Part shown: positions 25,007 to 33,050 of the stretch, piece after piece
Layout of the letters: each line of letters begins with the position of its first letter
Numbering within the stretch: the first letter of the stretch is position 1
Assembly (NCBI RefSeq): GCF_900113875.1
Contig: NZ_FORA01000003.1
Span: 462,972-526,971 of the forward strand
Origin: Jannaschia pohangensis
Lineage (GTDB): Bacteria > Pseudomonadota > Alphaproteobacteria > Rhodobacterales > Rhodobacteraceae
DNA length: 64,000 nucleotides
Reading direction: 5' to 3'
Program-made: the position numbers and the translations under genes
Notes under the pieces: model-generated
Seen by the model: only the letters and a program-made list of their open reading frames with translations
What the model was told of the DNA's origin: nothing
Databases searched by the model: none

Positions 25007-25899
25007 ACGGTCTTGAGGCCCCGGACGTTCAGCGCGACCGAATAGAGACTGGTCGTCGCCGTGATATACAACACATGACGCGCCCGCCCGCCAAAGCAGA
25101 CGTTCGAGACGGTTTCGGGCACCAGAACCTTGCCGAGCAGCCGCCCGTCGGGCGCGATGCAATGGACCCCGTCCCCGGCGGACGTCCAGATGTTCCCATG
25201 CTCATCCAGGCGGAAGCCGTCGCTGACCCCCACATCCACCTTGCAGAAATCCCGCCCGGTCAGCGGGCCCGTGTCGCGCACCTGATAGACGCGCATATGC
25301 TGCGGATCGGCCTGCCGGAAACGGCCCGTGTCGGCGACATAGAGCAAGGTCTCGTCCGCCGAAAACGCCAGGCCGTTCGGACAGTTCATGTCGTCGACCA
25401 TCACCCGCAATTCGGCCGTTTCGGGATCGATCCGATAGACGCAGCAGGGAAGCTCCTGCTCGGCCTTGGACCCCTCGTAGTCCATAGAAATCCCGTAGTG
25501 CGGATCGGTGAACCAGACGGAGCCGTCCGATTTCACCACCACATCGTTCGGCGAATTCAGGCGCTTGCCGTCGAACCGGTCCGCCAGCACCGAGACCGTC
25601 CCGTCGGGCTCTGTCCGGGTCACCCGCCGCGTCAGGTGTTCGCAGCTGATCAGGCGTCCCTGCCGGTCGCGGGTATGGCCGTTTGAAAAGTTCGACGCCG
25701 CGCGGTAGGTGCTGATCCCCGTCTCGGCGTTCCAGCGCAGGATGCGGTTGTTGGGAATGTCCGAAAACAGCAGGCAATCCGCGTCGCCGAACCACACCGG
25801 CCCCTCGACCCAGTCGAACCCGGTGGCAAGTCGTTTCAAAGGGGCATTGCCCAAGACGTAGCCATCGAAAAGCGAAGCGTGGGATTCGAAACCGGACAT
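25003..25899 (-). CDS. SMP-30/gluconolactonase family hydrolase
   Basis: This is a six-bladed beta-propeller lactonase that opens sugar or related lactones with a bound metal ion. The 298-residue product shows EGPVWFGDADCLLFSDIPNNRILRW (metal Glu in EGPVW), LNSPNDVVVKSDGSVWFTDPHYGI, CPNGLAFSADETLLYVADTG, and VSDGFRLDEHGNIWTSAGDG. These supply the expected Glu, Asn, Asn and Asp ligands. Together with the neighbouring GMC oxidoreductase it could hydrolyse the lactone formed from an imported sugar; this is inference. GGAGCAGAC precedes the ATG. Confidence 0.9.
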   Translation of the reverse strand: MSGFESHASLFDGYVLGNAPLKRLATGFDWVEGPVWFGDADCLLFSDIPNNRILRWNAETGISTYRAASNFSNGHTRDRQGRLISCEHLTRRVTRTEPDGTVSVLADRFDGKRLNSPNDVVVKSDGSVWFTDPHYGISMDYEGSKAEQELPCCVYRIDPETAELRVMVDDMNCPNGLAFSADETLLYVADTGRFRQADPQHMRVYQVRDTGPLTGRDFCKVDVGVSDGFRLDEHGNIWTSAGDGVHCIAPDGRLLGKVLVPETVSNVCFGGRARHVLYITATTSLYSVALNVRGLKTV

Positions 25900-25953
25900 G
25901 TCTGCTCCATCCTGCGGCGGGGTCGCCGGGGTGTCGCCGTGAACGCTAGCCGG

Positions 25954-26940
25954 TCACGCGGCGCCCTTCAATGCAACCTGCCCCGCGTGGTGACAGGCGA
26001 CCCGGCCCCCGTTGAATGGTTGAAGCGTCGGGCGCTCGGCGGAACAGATGTCGGTTGCCAGCGGACAGCGCGGATGGAAGGCGCAGCCCTTGGGAGGATC
26101 GATGGGATCGGGAATTTCCCCTTCCGGCGGCTCCACCTCGCGCCCGAAGGCATCGAGCCGCGGGGCAGCGTCGATCAGCATGGCGGTATAGGGATGGGCC
26201 GGCGTGGTGAAGAGCGCATCGGGCGACGCTTCCTCGACCAGTCGGCCCAGATAGAGAACGCCGATCGTGTCGGCCATGTGCCGCACCACGGTCAGGTCAT
26301 GGCTGATGAAAAGGTACGTCAGCCCATGCACTTCCTTCAGGTCGCTCATCAGGTTCAACACCTGCGCCTGCACCGACACGTCGAGCGCCGACGTCGGCTC
26401 GTCGCAGACGATCAGCTTCGGCTCGGAGGCCAGCGCACGGGCCACGCAGAGCCGCTGCCGTTGGCCGCCGGAAAACTGGTGCGGATACTTGTTCACGTCA
26501 TCCGCCGACAGGCCGACCTGTTCCAGCAGACGCTCGGCCAGACCATCAGTGTTGCCGCCCCGCGCGGCCACCGGCTCGGCGATGATGTCGCGCACCCGCC
26601 AGCGCGGGTTGAGCGAGGCGAAGGGGTCCTGGAAAATCATCTGGATGTCGGTGCGGATCCGGTCGATCACCGCCGCATCGCTCTCGGTCACGAGGTCAAC
26701 GCCGTCAATCTCCACATTGCCGGACGTGGGCCGCAGCAGGCCCACCACCATCTTGCCGATGGTCGATTTGCCGGAACCGGACTCCCCGACCAGCGCATAG
26801 GTCGTCCGCTCCGGTATCTCGAAACTCACGTCCGACACCGCCGTCAGCATCCGCTTGGGCAGACGCTCGATGACGCGGTTGAGCCATGGCTTGGAGACGT
26901 CGAAGACGCGGGTCAGGTTCTTGATGCTGACAAGGTTCAT
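25954..26940 (-). CDS. Oligopeptide/dipeptide ABC transporter ATP-binding protein (DppF/OppF type)
   Basis: This is one of the paired ATPases of a peptide/nickel/opine-type ABC importer. The 328-residue product has Walker A GESGSGKST, Q-loop MIFQDPFASLNPR, signature QFSGGQRQRLCVARALA, Walker B LIVCDEPTSALDVS, and H-loop LFISHDLTVV. The C-terminal oligo_HPY domain has the GCAFHPRCPLATDIC cluster. It is the last gene of the operon and overlaps its partner by 4 nt. Confidence 0.93.
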   Translation of the reverse strand: MNLVSIKNLTRVFDVSKPWLNRVIERLPKRMLTAVSDVSFEIPERTTYALVGESGSGKSTIGKMVVGLLRPTSGNVEIDGVDLVTESDAAVIDRIRTDIQMIFQDPFASLNPRWRVRDIIAEPVAARGGNTDGLAERLLEQVGLSADDVNKYPHQFSGGQRQRLCVARALASEPKLIVCDEPTSALDVSVQAQVLNLMSDLKEVHGLTYLFISHDLTVVRHMADTIGVLYLGRLVEEASPDALFTTPAHPYTAMLIDAAPRLDAFGREVEPPEGEIPDPIDPPKGCAFHPRCPLATDICSAERPTLQPFNGGRVACHHAGQVALKGAA

Positions 26941-27923
26941 GCGACCGCCTCACTGGCTTCGATGGGGAACCAGCAGGCCGCGCGGGCGTCCGACGCCCCG
27001 ACTTCGGGGCGCGGGTCCTTGCGGCATTTGTCCTGCGCGAAAGGGCAACGCGGATGAAAGGCACAGCCCTCGGGCAAGGCGTTCAATCGCGGCATCGCAC
27101 CGGGAATTTGCCTCAGGCGTTCATTGCCCGCACTGGCCGCAGGCGTCGAAGCCATGAGACCATCGGTATAGGGGTGTCGCGGGTGGCCGACGATCTGACT
27201 CACCGGCCCGATCTCCGCCAGACGACCGGCATACATCACAGCAACCCGGTCGGCGGTTTCGGCGATCACCCCCATGTCGTGCGTCACCAGCATCGCCGCC
27301 ATCCCGCGTTCGCGACACAGCCGTTTGAGAAGCGCGATGATTTGCGCCTGCACCGAGACATCCAGCGCAGTCGTCGGCTCATCGGCGATGAGCAGGGTCG
27401 GTTCGGCACAAAGACTGAGCGCAATCACGACCCGCTGGCGCATGCCGCCCGAAAACTCGTGCGGATAGGCACCCATGCGGTTCTTGGCCGAAGGGATGCC
27501 CACTTCATCGAGACCCCGAATGGCGCGCGCGGCGGCCTCATCCTGGCTCACGTCGAGGTGGCGCAGGATCGTCTCCTCCAGCTGTTCGCCTACGGTCAGC
27601 AGCGGGTTGAGCGAGGTCAGCGGGTCCTGAAACACCATCCCGATCCGCTTGCCGCGAACCTTGCGCATCTGCGGCAGGGTGTAGTTGTCGATCCGCTCCC
27701 CCTCCAGCAAGACCTGCCCGCCCGAAATATGCGCGGGCGGGTCCAGCAGGCCGATCACGGCATTGCCGGTCATCGACTTGCCCGCCCCGGACTCGCCCAC
27801 CACGCCGAGGATTTCACCGGCGGCAATGTCCCACGACACGTTGTCCACGGGGCGGAGCGTGCCGTGCCGGGTCGGGATGTCGACAGTGAGGTCGCGGAGT
27901 TCGAGGACAGGGGTGGTCATCAA
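26937..27923 (-). CDS. Oligopeptide/dipeptide ABC transporter ATP-binding protein (DppD/OppD type)
   Basis: This is the second ATPase of the importer, 328 residues. It has Walker A GESGAGKSMTG, Q-loop MVFQDPLTSLNPL, signature EFSGGMRQRVVIALSL, Walker B LLIADEPTTALDV, H-loop LVTHDMGVIAE and C-terminal GCAFHPRCPFAQDKC. Members of this pair form a heterodimer under the two permeases. It overlaps the small upstream gene (27920-27923), so all five genes from the permeases to the ATPases are coupled. Confidence 0.93.
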   Translation of the reverse strand: MMTTPVLELRDLTVDIPTRHGTLRPVDNVSWDIAAGEILGVVGESGAGKSMTGNAVIGLLDPPAHISGGQVLLEGERIDNYTLPQMRKVRGKRIGMVFQDPLTSLNPLLTVGEQLEETILRHLDVSQDEAAARAIRGLDEVGIPSAKNRMGAYPHEFSGGMRQRVVIALSLCAEPTLLIADEPTTALDVSVQAQIIALLKRLCRERGMAAMLVTHDMGVIAETADRVAVMYAGRLAEIGPVSQIVGHPRHPYTDGLMASTPAASAGNERLRQIPGAMPRLNALPEGCAFHPRCPFAQDKCRKDPRPEVGASDARAACWFPIEASEAVA

Positions 27924-28270
27924 GGGAACTCCTGCGTCACTGAGATTCTGCCGACGATAGCCGCGTTGAAGTTGGGCAAGTCTTCCGCTGGAATCCAGTA
28001 TTCCAGATGCTCTCGCCCGCCTGCTTCCTGAATATCGAAAGCCGCAAGATAGGTGTTCTCGACTTCAAACTTCGTGACGAATCCGCTGCCGCTGGCCTTT
28101 ACGTTCCAGTCTCTCGCGATCTTCACAGCATATTCTTCGGTCGTGACTGGATAGAAGATCGGTTGTTCCGGCAGACGAGGTGGGAAGGCCTTCATCCCAG
28201 TTTGACGAATAAGCTCTAACTCTTCTGGTCCGACTGGTCGCCACAGGGTCGTTGTCTCTGAAACAGCCAT
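27920..28270 (-). CDS. Small protein of the ADP-ribosylation/crystallin-J1-annotated type
   Basis: This 116-residue soluble protein has no signal peptide or membrane segment. From memory it resembles a group of about 120-residue proteins commonly named ADP-ribosylation/crystallin J1. Shared wording includes LWRPVGPEELELIRQTG, FPPRLPEQPIFYPV, EYAVKIARDWNVK and EYWIPAEDL. The activity of the group is not established, and the name may be misleading. The ATG at 28270 overlaps the upstream permease stop (TGATG) and the stop overlaps the next ATPase start, so it is a fully integrated fourth cistron of the ABC operon. Its lower-GC, less biased codon use (for example TCTTCTGGTCCG) differs from its neighbours, suggesting later insertion. 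Confidence 0.65.
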   Translation of the reverse strand: MAVSETTTLWRPVGPEELELIRQTGMKAFPPRLPEQPIFYPVTTEEYAVKIARDWNVKASGSGFVTKFEVENTYLAAFDIQEAGGREHLEYWIPAEDLPNFNAAIVGRISVTQEFP

Positions 28271-29184
28271 CACCGCAGCCTCGGGTTCAGCGCATCGCGC
28301 AGCCAGTCGCCCAGAAGGTTCACCGACAGGGCCAGCGCCAGCAGGGTCACGGCGGGGAAGAACAGGATCCACCATTCGCCCGAGAACAGGAAATCCTGAC
28401 CGATCCGGATGAGGGTACCGAGCGACGGTTGCGTGGGCGGCGCGCCGACGCCGAGGAACGACAACGTGGCCTCGGCGATGATGGCGAGGGCCAGCGAAAT
28501 CGTCGCGATGACCAGCACCGGGGACAGCACATTGGGCAGGATGTGCTTGAGCATGATCGCCATGGGCTTGCGCCCGATCAGGCGGGCGGCCTGCACGTAT
28601 TCCTTGTTCTTCTCGACGAGCGTCGCTCCGCGCACCACCCGGGCGAATTGCACCCAGTCCGACAGGCCGATTGCGATGATGAGGACCCAGATCGCCATCT
28701 GGTCGCGATGTTCGATCGGGATGACGCCCCGCGCCACCCCGAAGATCAGGAGCGCCACCAGGATCGACGGAAAGGTCAGCTGCACGTCGGCCACGCGCAT
28801 GATGATCGTCTCGGTCCAGCCGCCGACATAGCCCGCCAGAAGGCCCAGAAAGACCCCGAGGACCAGCGCGAAGAGCACTGCCATGAATCCCACGAAAAGC
28901 GAGATCCGCATGCCGTAGAGGATGGTCGAGAAGACGTCCCGCCCCTGATCGTCGGTGCCCAGAAAGAAGCTTTCGCCGGTGAAGGCATTGGGCTCACCGG
29001 GGCGAGAGAAGCCGTTCATCAGGTTGAGGGAGGCCGGATCGAAGGGGTTCGTCGTCGCCACCCAGGGTGCAAAGACGGCCGCCAGCACCAGGAGCAGCGT
29101 GACGAAGGCTGCCACCACCGCGACGGGCGAACGGCGGAACGAATAGGCCAGATCGCTGTCCCAGGCGGTGCGAAGGGCGCTCAT
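28270..29184 (-). CDS. Peptide/nickel-type ABC transporter permease (DppC type)
   Basis: This is the second membrane subunit of the importer, 304 residues. It has an N-terminal cytoplasmic tail and helix (about 18-44), then the OppC-specific segment FFLGTDDQGRDVFSTILYGMRISLFVGF. The permease core contains the EAA-type loop YVQAARLIGRKPMAIMLKHILPNV, and the end is LLGDWLRDALNPRLR. The start at 29184 overlaps the stop of the DppB gene (ATGA). The reading frame stays open far upstream, but that is shadow over the other permease. Confidence 0.92.
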   Translation of the reverse strand: MSALRTAWDSDLAYSFRRSPVAVVAAFVTLLLVLAAVFAPWVATTNPFDPASLNLMNGFSRPGEPNAFTGESFFLGTDDQGRDVFSTILYGMRISLFVGFMAVLFALVLGVFLGLLAGYVGGWTETIIMRVADVQLTFPSILVALLIFGVARGVIPIEHRDQMAIWVLIIAIGLSDWVQFARVVRGATLVEKNKEYVQAARLIGRKPMAIMLKHILPNVLSPVLVIATISLALAIIAEATLSFLGVGAPPTQPSLGTLIRIGQDFLFSGEWWILFFPAVTLLALALSVNLLGDWLRDALNPRLR

Positions 29185-30158
29185 GAGTGCCTCCCGTCGA
29201 TGCGAAGGCGCGGATCGACCCAGACATAAAGGATATCGACCAGCAGGTTGATCATTACGAACATCACCGAAATCAGCATCAGGTAAGCGGCCATCACCGG
29301 GATATCGACGAACTGCACCGCGTTGATGAACAGCAACCCGACGCCCGGCCACTGGAACACCGTCTCGGTGATAATGGCGAAGGCGATGATCGCGCCCAAT
29401 TGCAGGCCGGTGACCGTGATGACCGGAATCATCGTGTTCTTGAGCGCATGGCGGAAGTTCACGGCCTTGGCCGACAGGCCCCGGGCGCGGGCAAATCGGA
29501 TGTAATCCTGCCGCAGCACTTCCAGCATCTCGGACCGCACCAGCCGCATGATCAGCGTCATCTGGAACAGGCCCAGGGTGATCGACGGCAGGATCAGCGA
29601 TTTCAGACCCGAGCTCGTCAGGAACCCGGTCGTCCACCAGCCAAGGTCGACCACATCGCCGCGCCCGAAGGTTGGCAGCCATCGAAGCTGTACTCCGAAC
29701 AGATAGATGAGCAGGATCCCGATGAGGAAGGTCGGCAGGCTGACCCCGATGAGCGAGGCGGACATGATGATGTTGGCGGCCCACCCGTCCCTGCGGATCG
29801 CGGTGAAGACCCCCAATCCGATCCCGAAGCCGAGCGCCAGGACACCCGACACGAAGGCCAGCTCCAGCGTTGCGGGCGCGCGTTCCGCAATGATCTCGGC
29901 CACCGGGCGCGACTGGCGATAGCTGATCCCGAAATCGCCAGTGGCGGCGCGGCCCAGGAACTTGGCGTATTGCACCGGGAACGGATCGTTCAGGCCAAGC
30001 GCCTCGCGCAGGCGTTCGACATCCTGCACCGTGCGCTCCTGCCCCAGAAGCTGCTCGATGGGGTCGCCCACGAAGCGGAACATGGAAAACGCGACCAGAC
30101 CGACCGCAAGCAGGACGATGATCGACTGGAAAACGCGGCGGATGATATATGCGAGCAT
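29181..30158 (-). CDS. Peptide/nickel-type ABC transporter permease (DppB type)
   Basis: This is the first membrane subunit of the importer, 325 residues. It starts MLAYIIRRVFQSIIVLLAVGLVAFSMFRFVGDP, the classic DppB N-terminus. The segments FGISYRQSRPVAEIIAERAPATLEL and YIRFARARGLSAKAVNFRHALKN (EAA loop) follow. It ends VDILYVWVDPRLRID. The ATG at 30158 is preferred; an ATG six codons earlier (30176) also exists but lacks a better ribosome site. It follows the binding-protein gene after about 175 bp with a strong hairpin. Confidence 0.92.
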   Translation of the reverse strand: MLAYIIRRVFQSIIVLLAVGLVAFSMFRFVGDPIEQLLGQERTVQDVERLREALGLNDPFPVQYAKFLGRAATGDFGISYRQSRPVAEIIAERAPATLELAFVSGVLALGFGIGLGVFTAIRRDGWAANIIMSASLIGVSLPTFLIGILLIYLFGVQLRWLPTFGRGDVVDLGWWTTGFLTSSGLKSLILPSITLGLFQMTLIMRLVRSEMLEVLRQDYIRFARARGLSAKAVNFRHALKNTMIPVITVTGLQLGAIIAFAIITETVFQWPGVGLLFINAVQFVDIPVMAAYLMLISVMFVMINLLVDILYVWVDPRLRIDGRHS

Positions 30159-30280
30159 GCCGCCAACCTGCCCCATACACCGGCGAGGTCAAGCGCCGAT
30201 CCGCCTTGCCTGGGGCACATTCTGGATCTTGTCCCGTTCTTTGACCCATATGTCGGGTTTCCGGGCGCTGTCGCGTCAAC

Positions 30281-30317
30281 CGAAAGGGCGCGGCAGGTTG
30301 CCCCGCCGCGCCCTTCG
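30281..30317 (-). terminator. Hairpin after the ABC binding-protein gene
   Basis: On the minus strand, 16 bp after the binding-protein stop, CGAAGGGCGCGGC pairs with GCCGCGCCCTTTCG across a 10-nt loop, with one bulged A. There is no long T tail. It likely gives partial termination or 3' stabilisation between binding protein and permease genes. Confidence 0.6.
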
Positions 30318-30332
30318 ACAATCAGGTCCGAC

Positions 30333-31880
30333 TTATTCCGGCAGGTTGATCCACCGGATGTTCAGGAAGTTGTCGGGCCGCTGGATGACTTCGGCCCCGT
30401 CCCTCACGCCCCAGATCAGCGGCTGGATATAGAGCGGCACATAGGCCACGTCGTCGGCGACGATATTGGCCACCTCGTCGAGCATGATCTGCCGGGCCTC
30501 TTCGTCGATTTCCGACTGGATGCCGGGCAGAAGCTGATCGATGCGCGGGCTGGAATAGCCGCCGAAGTTCCACGATCCGAGCAGTTTTTCCTCGTTCGGG
30601 GTCGAGACGAGGAAGCGGATCGGGTGTTCCGCGTCAAAGGTGCCGGGCGACCAGCCGAGCAGGTACATGTCATGCTCATCTGCGCGCAGCGCGGGCCAAT
30701 AGTTGGCGACCGGCACCGTCTCGAACGCGGGCTTCAGACCGACCTGCGCCAGCATGGCATTGATCGCGGTGCAGACTGCCTCGTCGTTCAGATAGCGGTC
30801 GTTGGTGCACTTGAAGGAAAACGCGAACCCGTCGGGATAGCCCGCCTCGGCCAGCAGTTCACGGGCCCTGTCGGGGTCATAGGCGCGCTGCTCGATCCCG
30901 CTGGTATAGCCGCGCGTCGTCGCACTGACGAGTTGGCCCGTCGGTTCGGCGGATCCGCGCATCACCGTCTGAAGGATCGCGGGCACGTTGATCGCATGGG
31001 CCACCGCCTCGCGGACGCGGACATCCTTGAACGGGTTCTCGCCCCCGGTCAGCAGCGTGTCCTTGTCATGCGGAAAGCCGAGCATGATGACACGCGCCTC
31101 GATCCCGCGGATCACGTTGACGCCGTCCGTCGCATCGACCCGCTCCGCGTCCTGCACCGGAACCGGCTCGATCAGGTCAAGTTCGCCCGACAGAAGGGCG
31201 GCGACGGCCGTGGCCGAATTCTGCACCGGCGTGAAGGTGGCGGTCGTGACATTGCCCCGATCCTCGCCCCACCAACCGTCAAAGGCGGTCAGCACGGTCT
31301 TCAGGCCCGGCTGGCGTTCGGTCACCATGTAGGGGCCGGTGCCGTTCGTGTTCAGCGTGGCGAAGTTGCCCTGTTCGATGTTGGGACGCTCGGCCCCGTT
31401 CTCGGCGGCCCACCCGCTGTCCATCATCATCCAGTTGGCGATGCCGTCCACGAAAATCGGGTTCGGCGCCTCGGTGCGGATTTCGACGGTGTAATCATCT
31501 ATGGCCTCGACCGAGGTGACACCGGCGAACCAGCTCGACGTGTCGCTCTGCTCGCTGGAGGCGCGCTCATAGCTGAAAATCACGTCTTCGGCGGTGAAAT
31601 CCTGTCCGCCGTGGAACTTGACCCCCTGCCGCAGGCGGAAGCGCCAGCCGTCGCCGTCCTCAAGCGGCTCCCAGGCTTCGGCAAGCGCCGGCTCGATGGT
31701 CATTTCGCGGTCGCGGCGGACCAACCCCTCGTAGACATTCCCGAGCAGGCTGAAGACGGGCGCGGAGTTGCCCGCGTTCGGGTCCAGCGTGTTCGGATCG
31801 GATGTGGCGGCGAACCTCAGGTCGGCGGCAGCGGCCGGCAGCGCCGCGGCCAGAAGGGCAGCAGTCAAGACAAGTTTCAT
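30333..31880 (-). CDS. ABC transporter substrate-binding protein, family 5
   Basis: This is the periplasmic binding protein of the peptide-type importer, 515 residues. It has a Sec signal peptide (MKLVLTAALLAAALPAAAA). The family-5 core includes LDPNAGNSAPVFSLLGNVYEGLV, FRLRQGVKFHGGQDFTAEDVIFSYER, GTGPYMVTE, and KDVRVREAVAHAINV. It heads the operon (binding protein, DppB, DppC, crystallin-like, DppD, DppF). The ligand cannot be read from sequence; family-5 members bind peptides, nickel, opines and other solutes. It is a clear paralogue of the protein at 33051-34625; both share NDRYxNDEAxC. Confidence 0.9.
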   Translation of the reverse strand: MKLVLTAALLAAALPAAAADLRFAATSDPNTLDPNAGNSAPVFSLLGNVYEGLVRRDREMTIEPALAEAWEPLEDGDGWRFRLRQGVKFHGGQDFTAEDVIFSYERASSEQSDTSSWFAGVTSVEAIDDYTVEIRTEAPNPIFVDGIANWMMMDSGWAAENGAERPNIEQGNFATLNTNGTGPYMVTERQPGLKTVLTAFDGWWGEDRGNVTTATFTPVQNSATAVAALLSGELDLIEPVPVQDAERVDATDGVNVIRGIEARVIMLGFPHDKDTLLTGGENPFKDVRVREAVAHAINVPAILQTVMRGSAEPTGQLVSATTRGYTSGIEQRAYDPDRARELLAEAGYPDGFAFSFKCTNDRYLNDEAVCTAINAMLAQVGLKPAFETVPVANYWPALRADEHDMYLLGWSPGTFDAEHPIRFLVSTPNEEKLLGSWNFGGYSSPRIDQLLPGIQSEIDEEARQIMLDEVANIVADDVAYVPLYIQPLIWGVRDGAEVIQRPDNFLNIRWINLPE

Positions 31881-31994
31881 GGCGGATATCTCCCCGGTTT
31901 ATGCCTCCTACGATGGCGCATCGGGGCGGCACGTCAACCGGACTCCGCCGTCTGTCCGGCCAAATCACGCATTCTGATGGGTTTGGGTCTTGAA

Positions 31995-32945
31995 TCAGGC
32001 CTTCGGTCTGCCGAAGACGGCCTGCTGCCCGAGGTCACTGTCCAGATCGCCGCGCAGCAGGGCGGCATAGTGGTCGCGCAACGTCTCGGTCCCGTATTCG
32101 GGCGTGGCGTCGGCATCGTAGCGCCCTGCCGCCGCGTCCCAGACCAGCATCGACTCGGTCGCGTAGTATCGCCCGATGCGGGCCAGGGCGGCCTTGTCGC
32201 GCAAGCCGGGCACGATCCGCGCGCCGATATCCAGAACGCCCACGATCGCATCCATCAGGATGGGCGGAATCCGCCGGACCGGCACAGGTCGGCCCAGAAG
32301 GTCCGACAGGATCGTCGCCTGATCGCGTGGCGTGATGGCGGGCCCCGGCCCCCCGATGGGCAGGATCGTCCCATGGGTGGCGGGATCGGTCAGGGTCCGC
32401 GCGACGAAGCGCGCCAGATCGCCGTCGCTGATCGGTTTGCAGGCGGTGACCGTGCCATCCCCGAACGCGAGGAAGGGCTTGCCCGCCTGCACCCGCGCGA
32501 CCTGACCGGACAGCGATTTGAAGAAGGCCGTCGGGCGGACCACGGTCCAGTCGAGACCCGAAGCGGCCAACTCCGCCTCGAAAGCGAGCTTGGCCTGCTG
32601 GAACGCCAGATCGGGCTTTTGCACGCAGATCGCCGACAGCAAGAGGAACCGCCCCGCTCCCGCCGTTTGCGCCATCGCCAACAAGTCGAGGTTGGCCCGA
32701 TGATCCACAGCCCAGGCGTCGGCTGGCGTGCCCGTGCGCGAGGCAATGCAGGAGACAACCGCATCGAAGGTGCCCTCGGGCGCAGCCACCTGCACCGCGA
32801 CACCCTCGGGCAGACCGGAGGGGTCGCTTTCGGGGCGCAGAAGGGCCGTAACCGCAAACCCTTGGGACAGCAGTTCCCACGCCACGGCACGCCCGATGGC
32901 CCCGGTCGCCCCGGCAAGAAGGATGGAATGCAATTGCGCGGCCAT
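31995..32945 (-). CDS. bciA: Divinyl (proto)chlorophyllide 8-vinyl reductase, BciA type
   Basis: BciA reduces the 8-vinyl group of divinyl (proto)chlorophyllide with NADPH during bacteriochlorophyll synthesis. The 316-residue product has the Rossmann start ILLAGATGAIGRAVAWELLSQG. It also has the family-specific run LLLSAICVQKPDLAFQQAKL, followed by TVVRPTAFFKSLSGQV and PFLAFGDGTVTACKPISD. GGPGPAITPRDQ and IGRYYATESMLVWDAAAGRYDADATPE complete the pattern. These blocks, recalled from known BciA proteins, separate it from generic NAD-dependent epimerases. No other photosynthesis gene is present, so it lies apart from any photosynthesis cluster. It sits between two family-5 binding-protein genes on the same strand. 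Confidence 0.85.
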   Translation of the reverse strand: MAAQLHSILLAGATGAIGRAVAWELLSQGFAVTALLRPESDPSGLPEGVAVQVAAPEGTFDAVVSCIASRTGTPADAWAVDHRANLDLLAMAQTAGAGRFLLLSAICVQKPDLAFQQAKLAFEAELAASGLDWTVVRPTAFFKSLSGQVARVQAGKPFLAFGDGTVTACKPISDGDLARFVARTLTDPATHGTILPIGGPGPAITPRDQATILSDLLGRPVPVRRIPPILMDAIVGVLDIGARIVPGLRDKAALARIGRYYATESMLVWDAAAGRYDADATPEYGTETLRDHYAALLRGDLDSDLGQQAVFGRPKA

Positions 32946-33004
32946 GGTTCACCGTTTCGTCCCCATACGATCGGCGCAAGGGCAAACACCGGCCCGGGCA
33001 ACGC

Positions 33005-33030
33005 AAAAGGGGGCCCGCAAAGGCCCCCTT
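33005..33030 (-). terminator. Intrinsic terminator after second family-5 binding protein
   Basis: On the minus strand, AAGGGGGCC(TTTGCG)GGCCCCCTT forms a perfect 9-bp stem followed by TTTGCG, about 20 bp after the stop at 33051. The stem, together with TTTT at its end, makes this a good rho-independent terminator. It separates this gene from bciA. Confidence 0.8.
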
Positions 33031-33050
33031 CCGCACTGTTACACGTCCGA

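Noticed and set aside
28270..30321. A single 683-residue fusion of the two permeases
   Set aside because: The upstream half reads as a different frame of the DppB gene. The DppC gene has its own ATG at 29184 overlapping the DppB stop.
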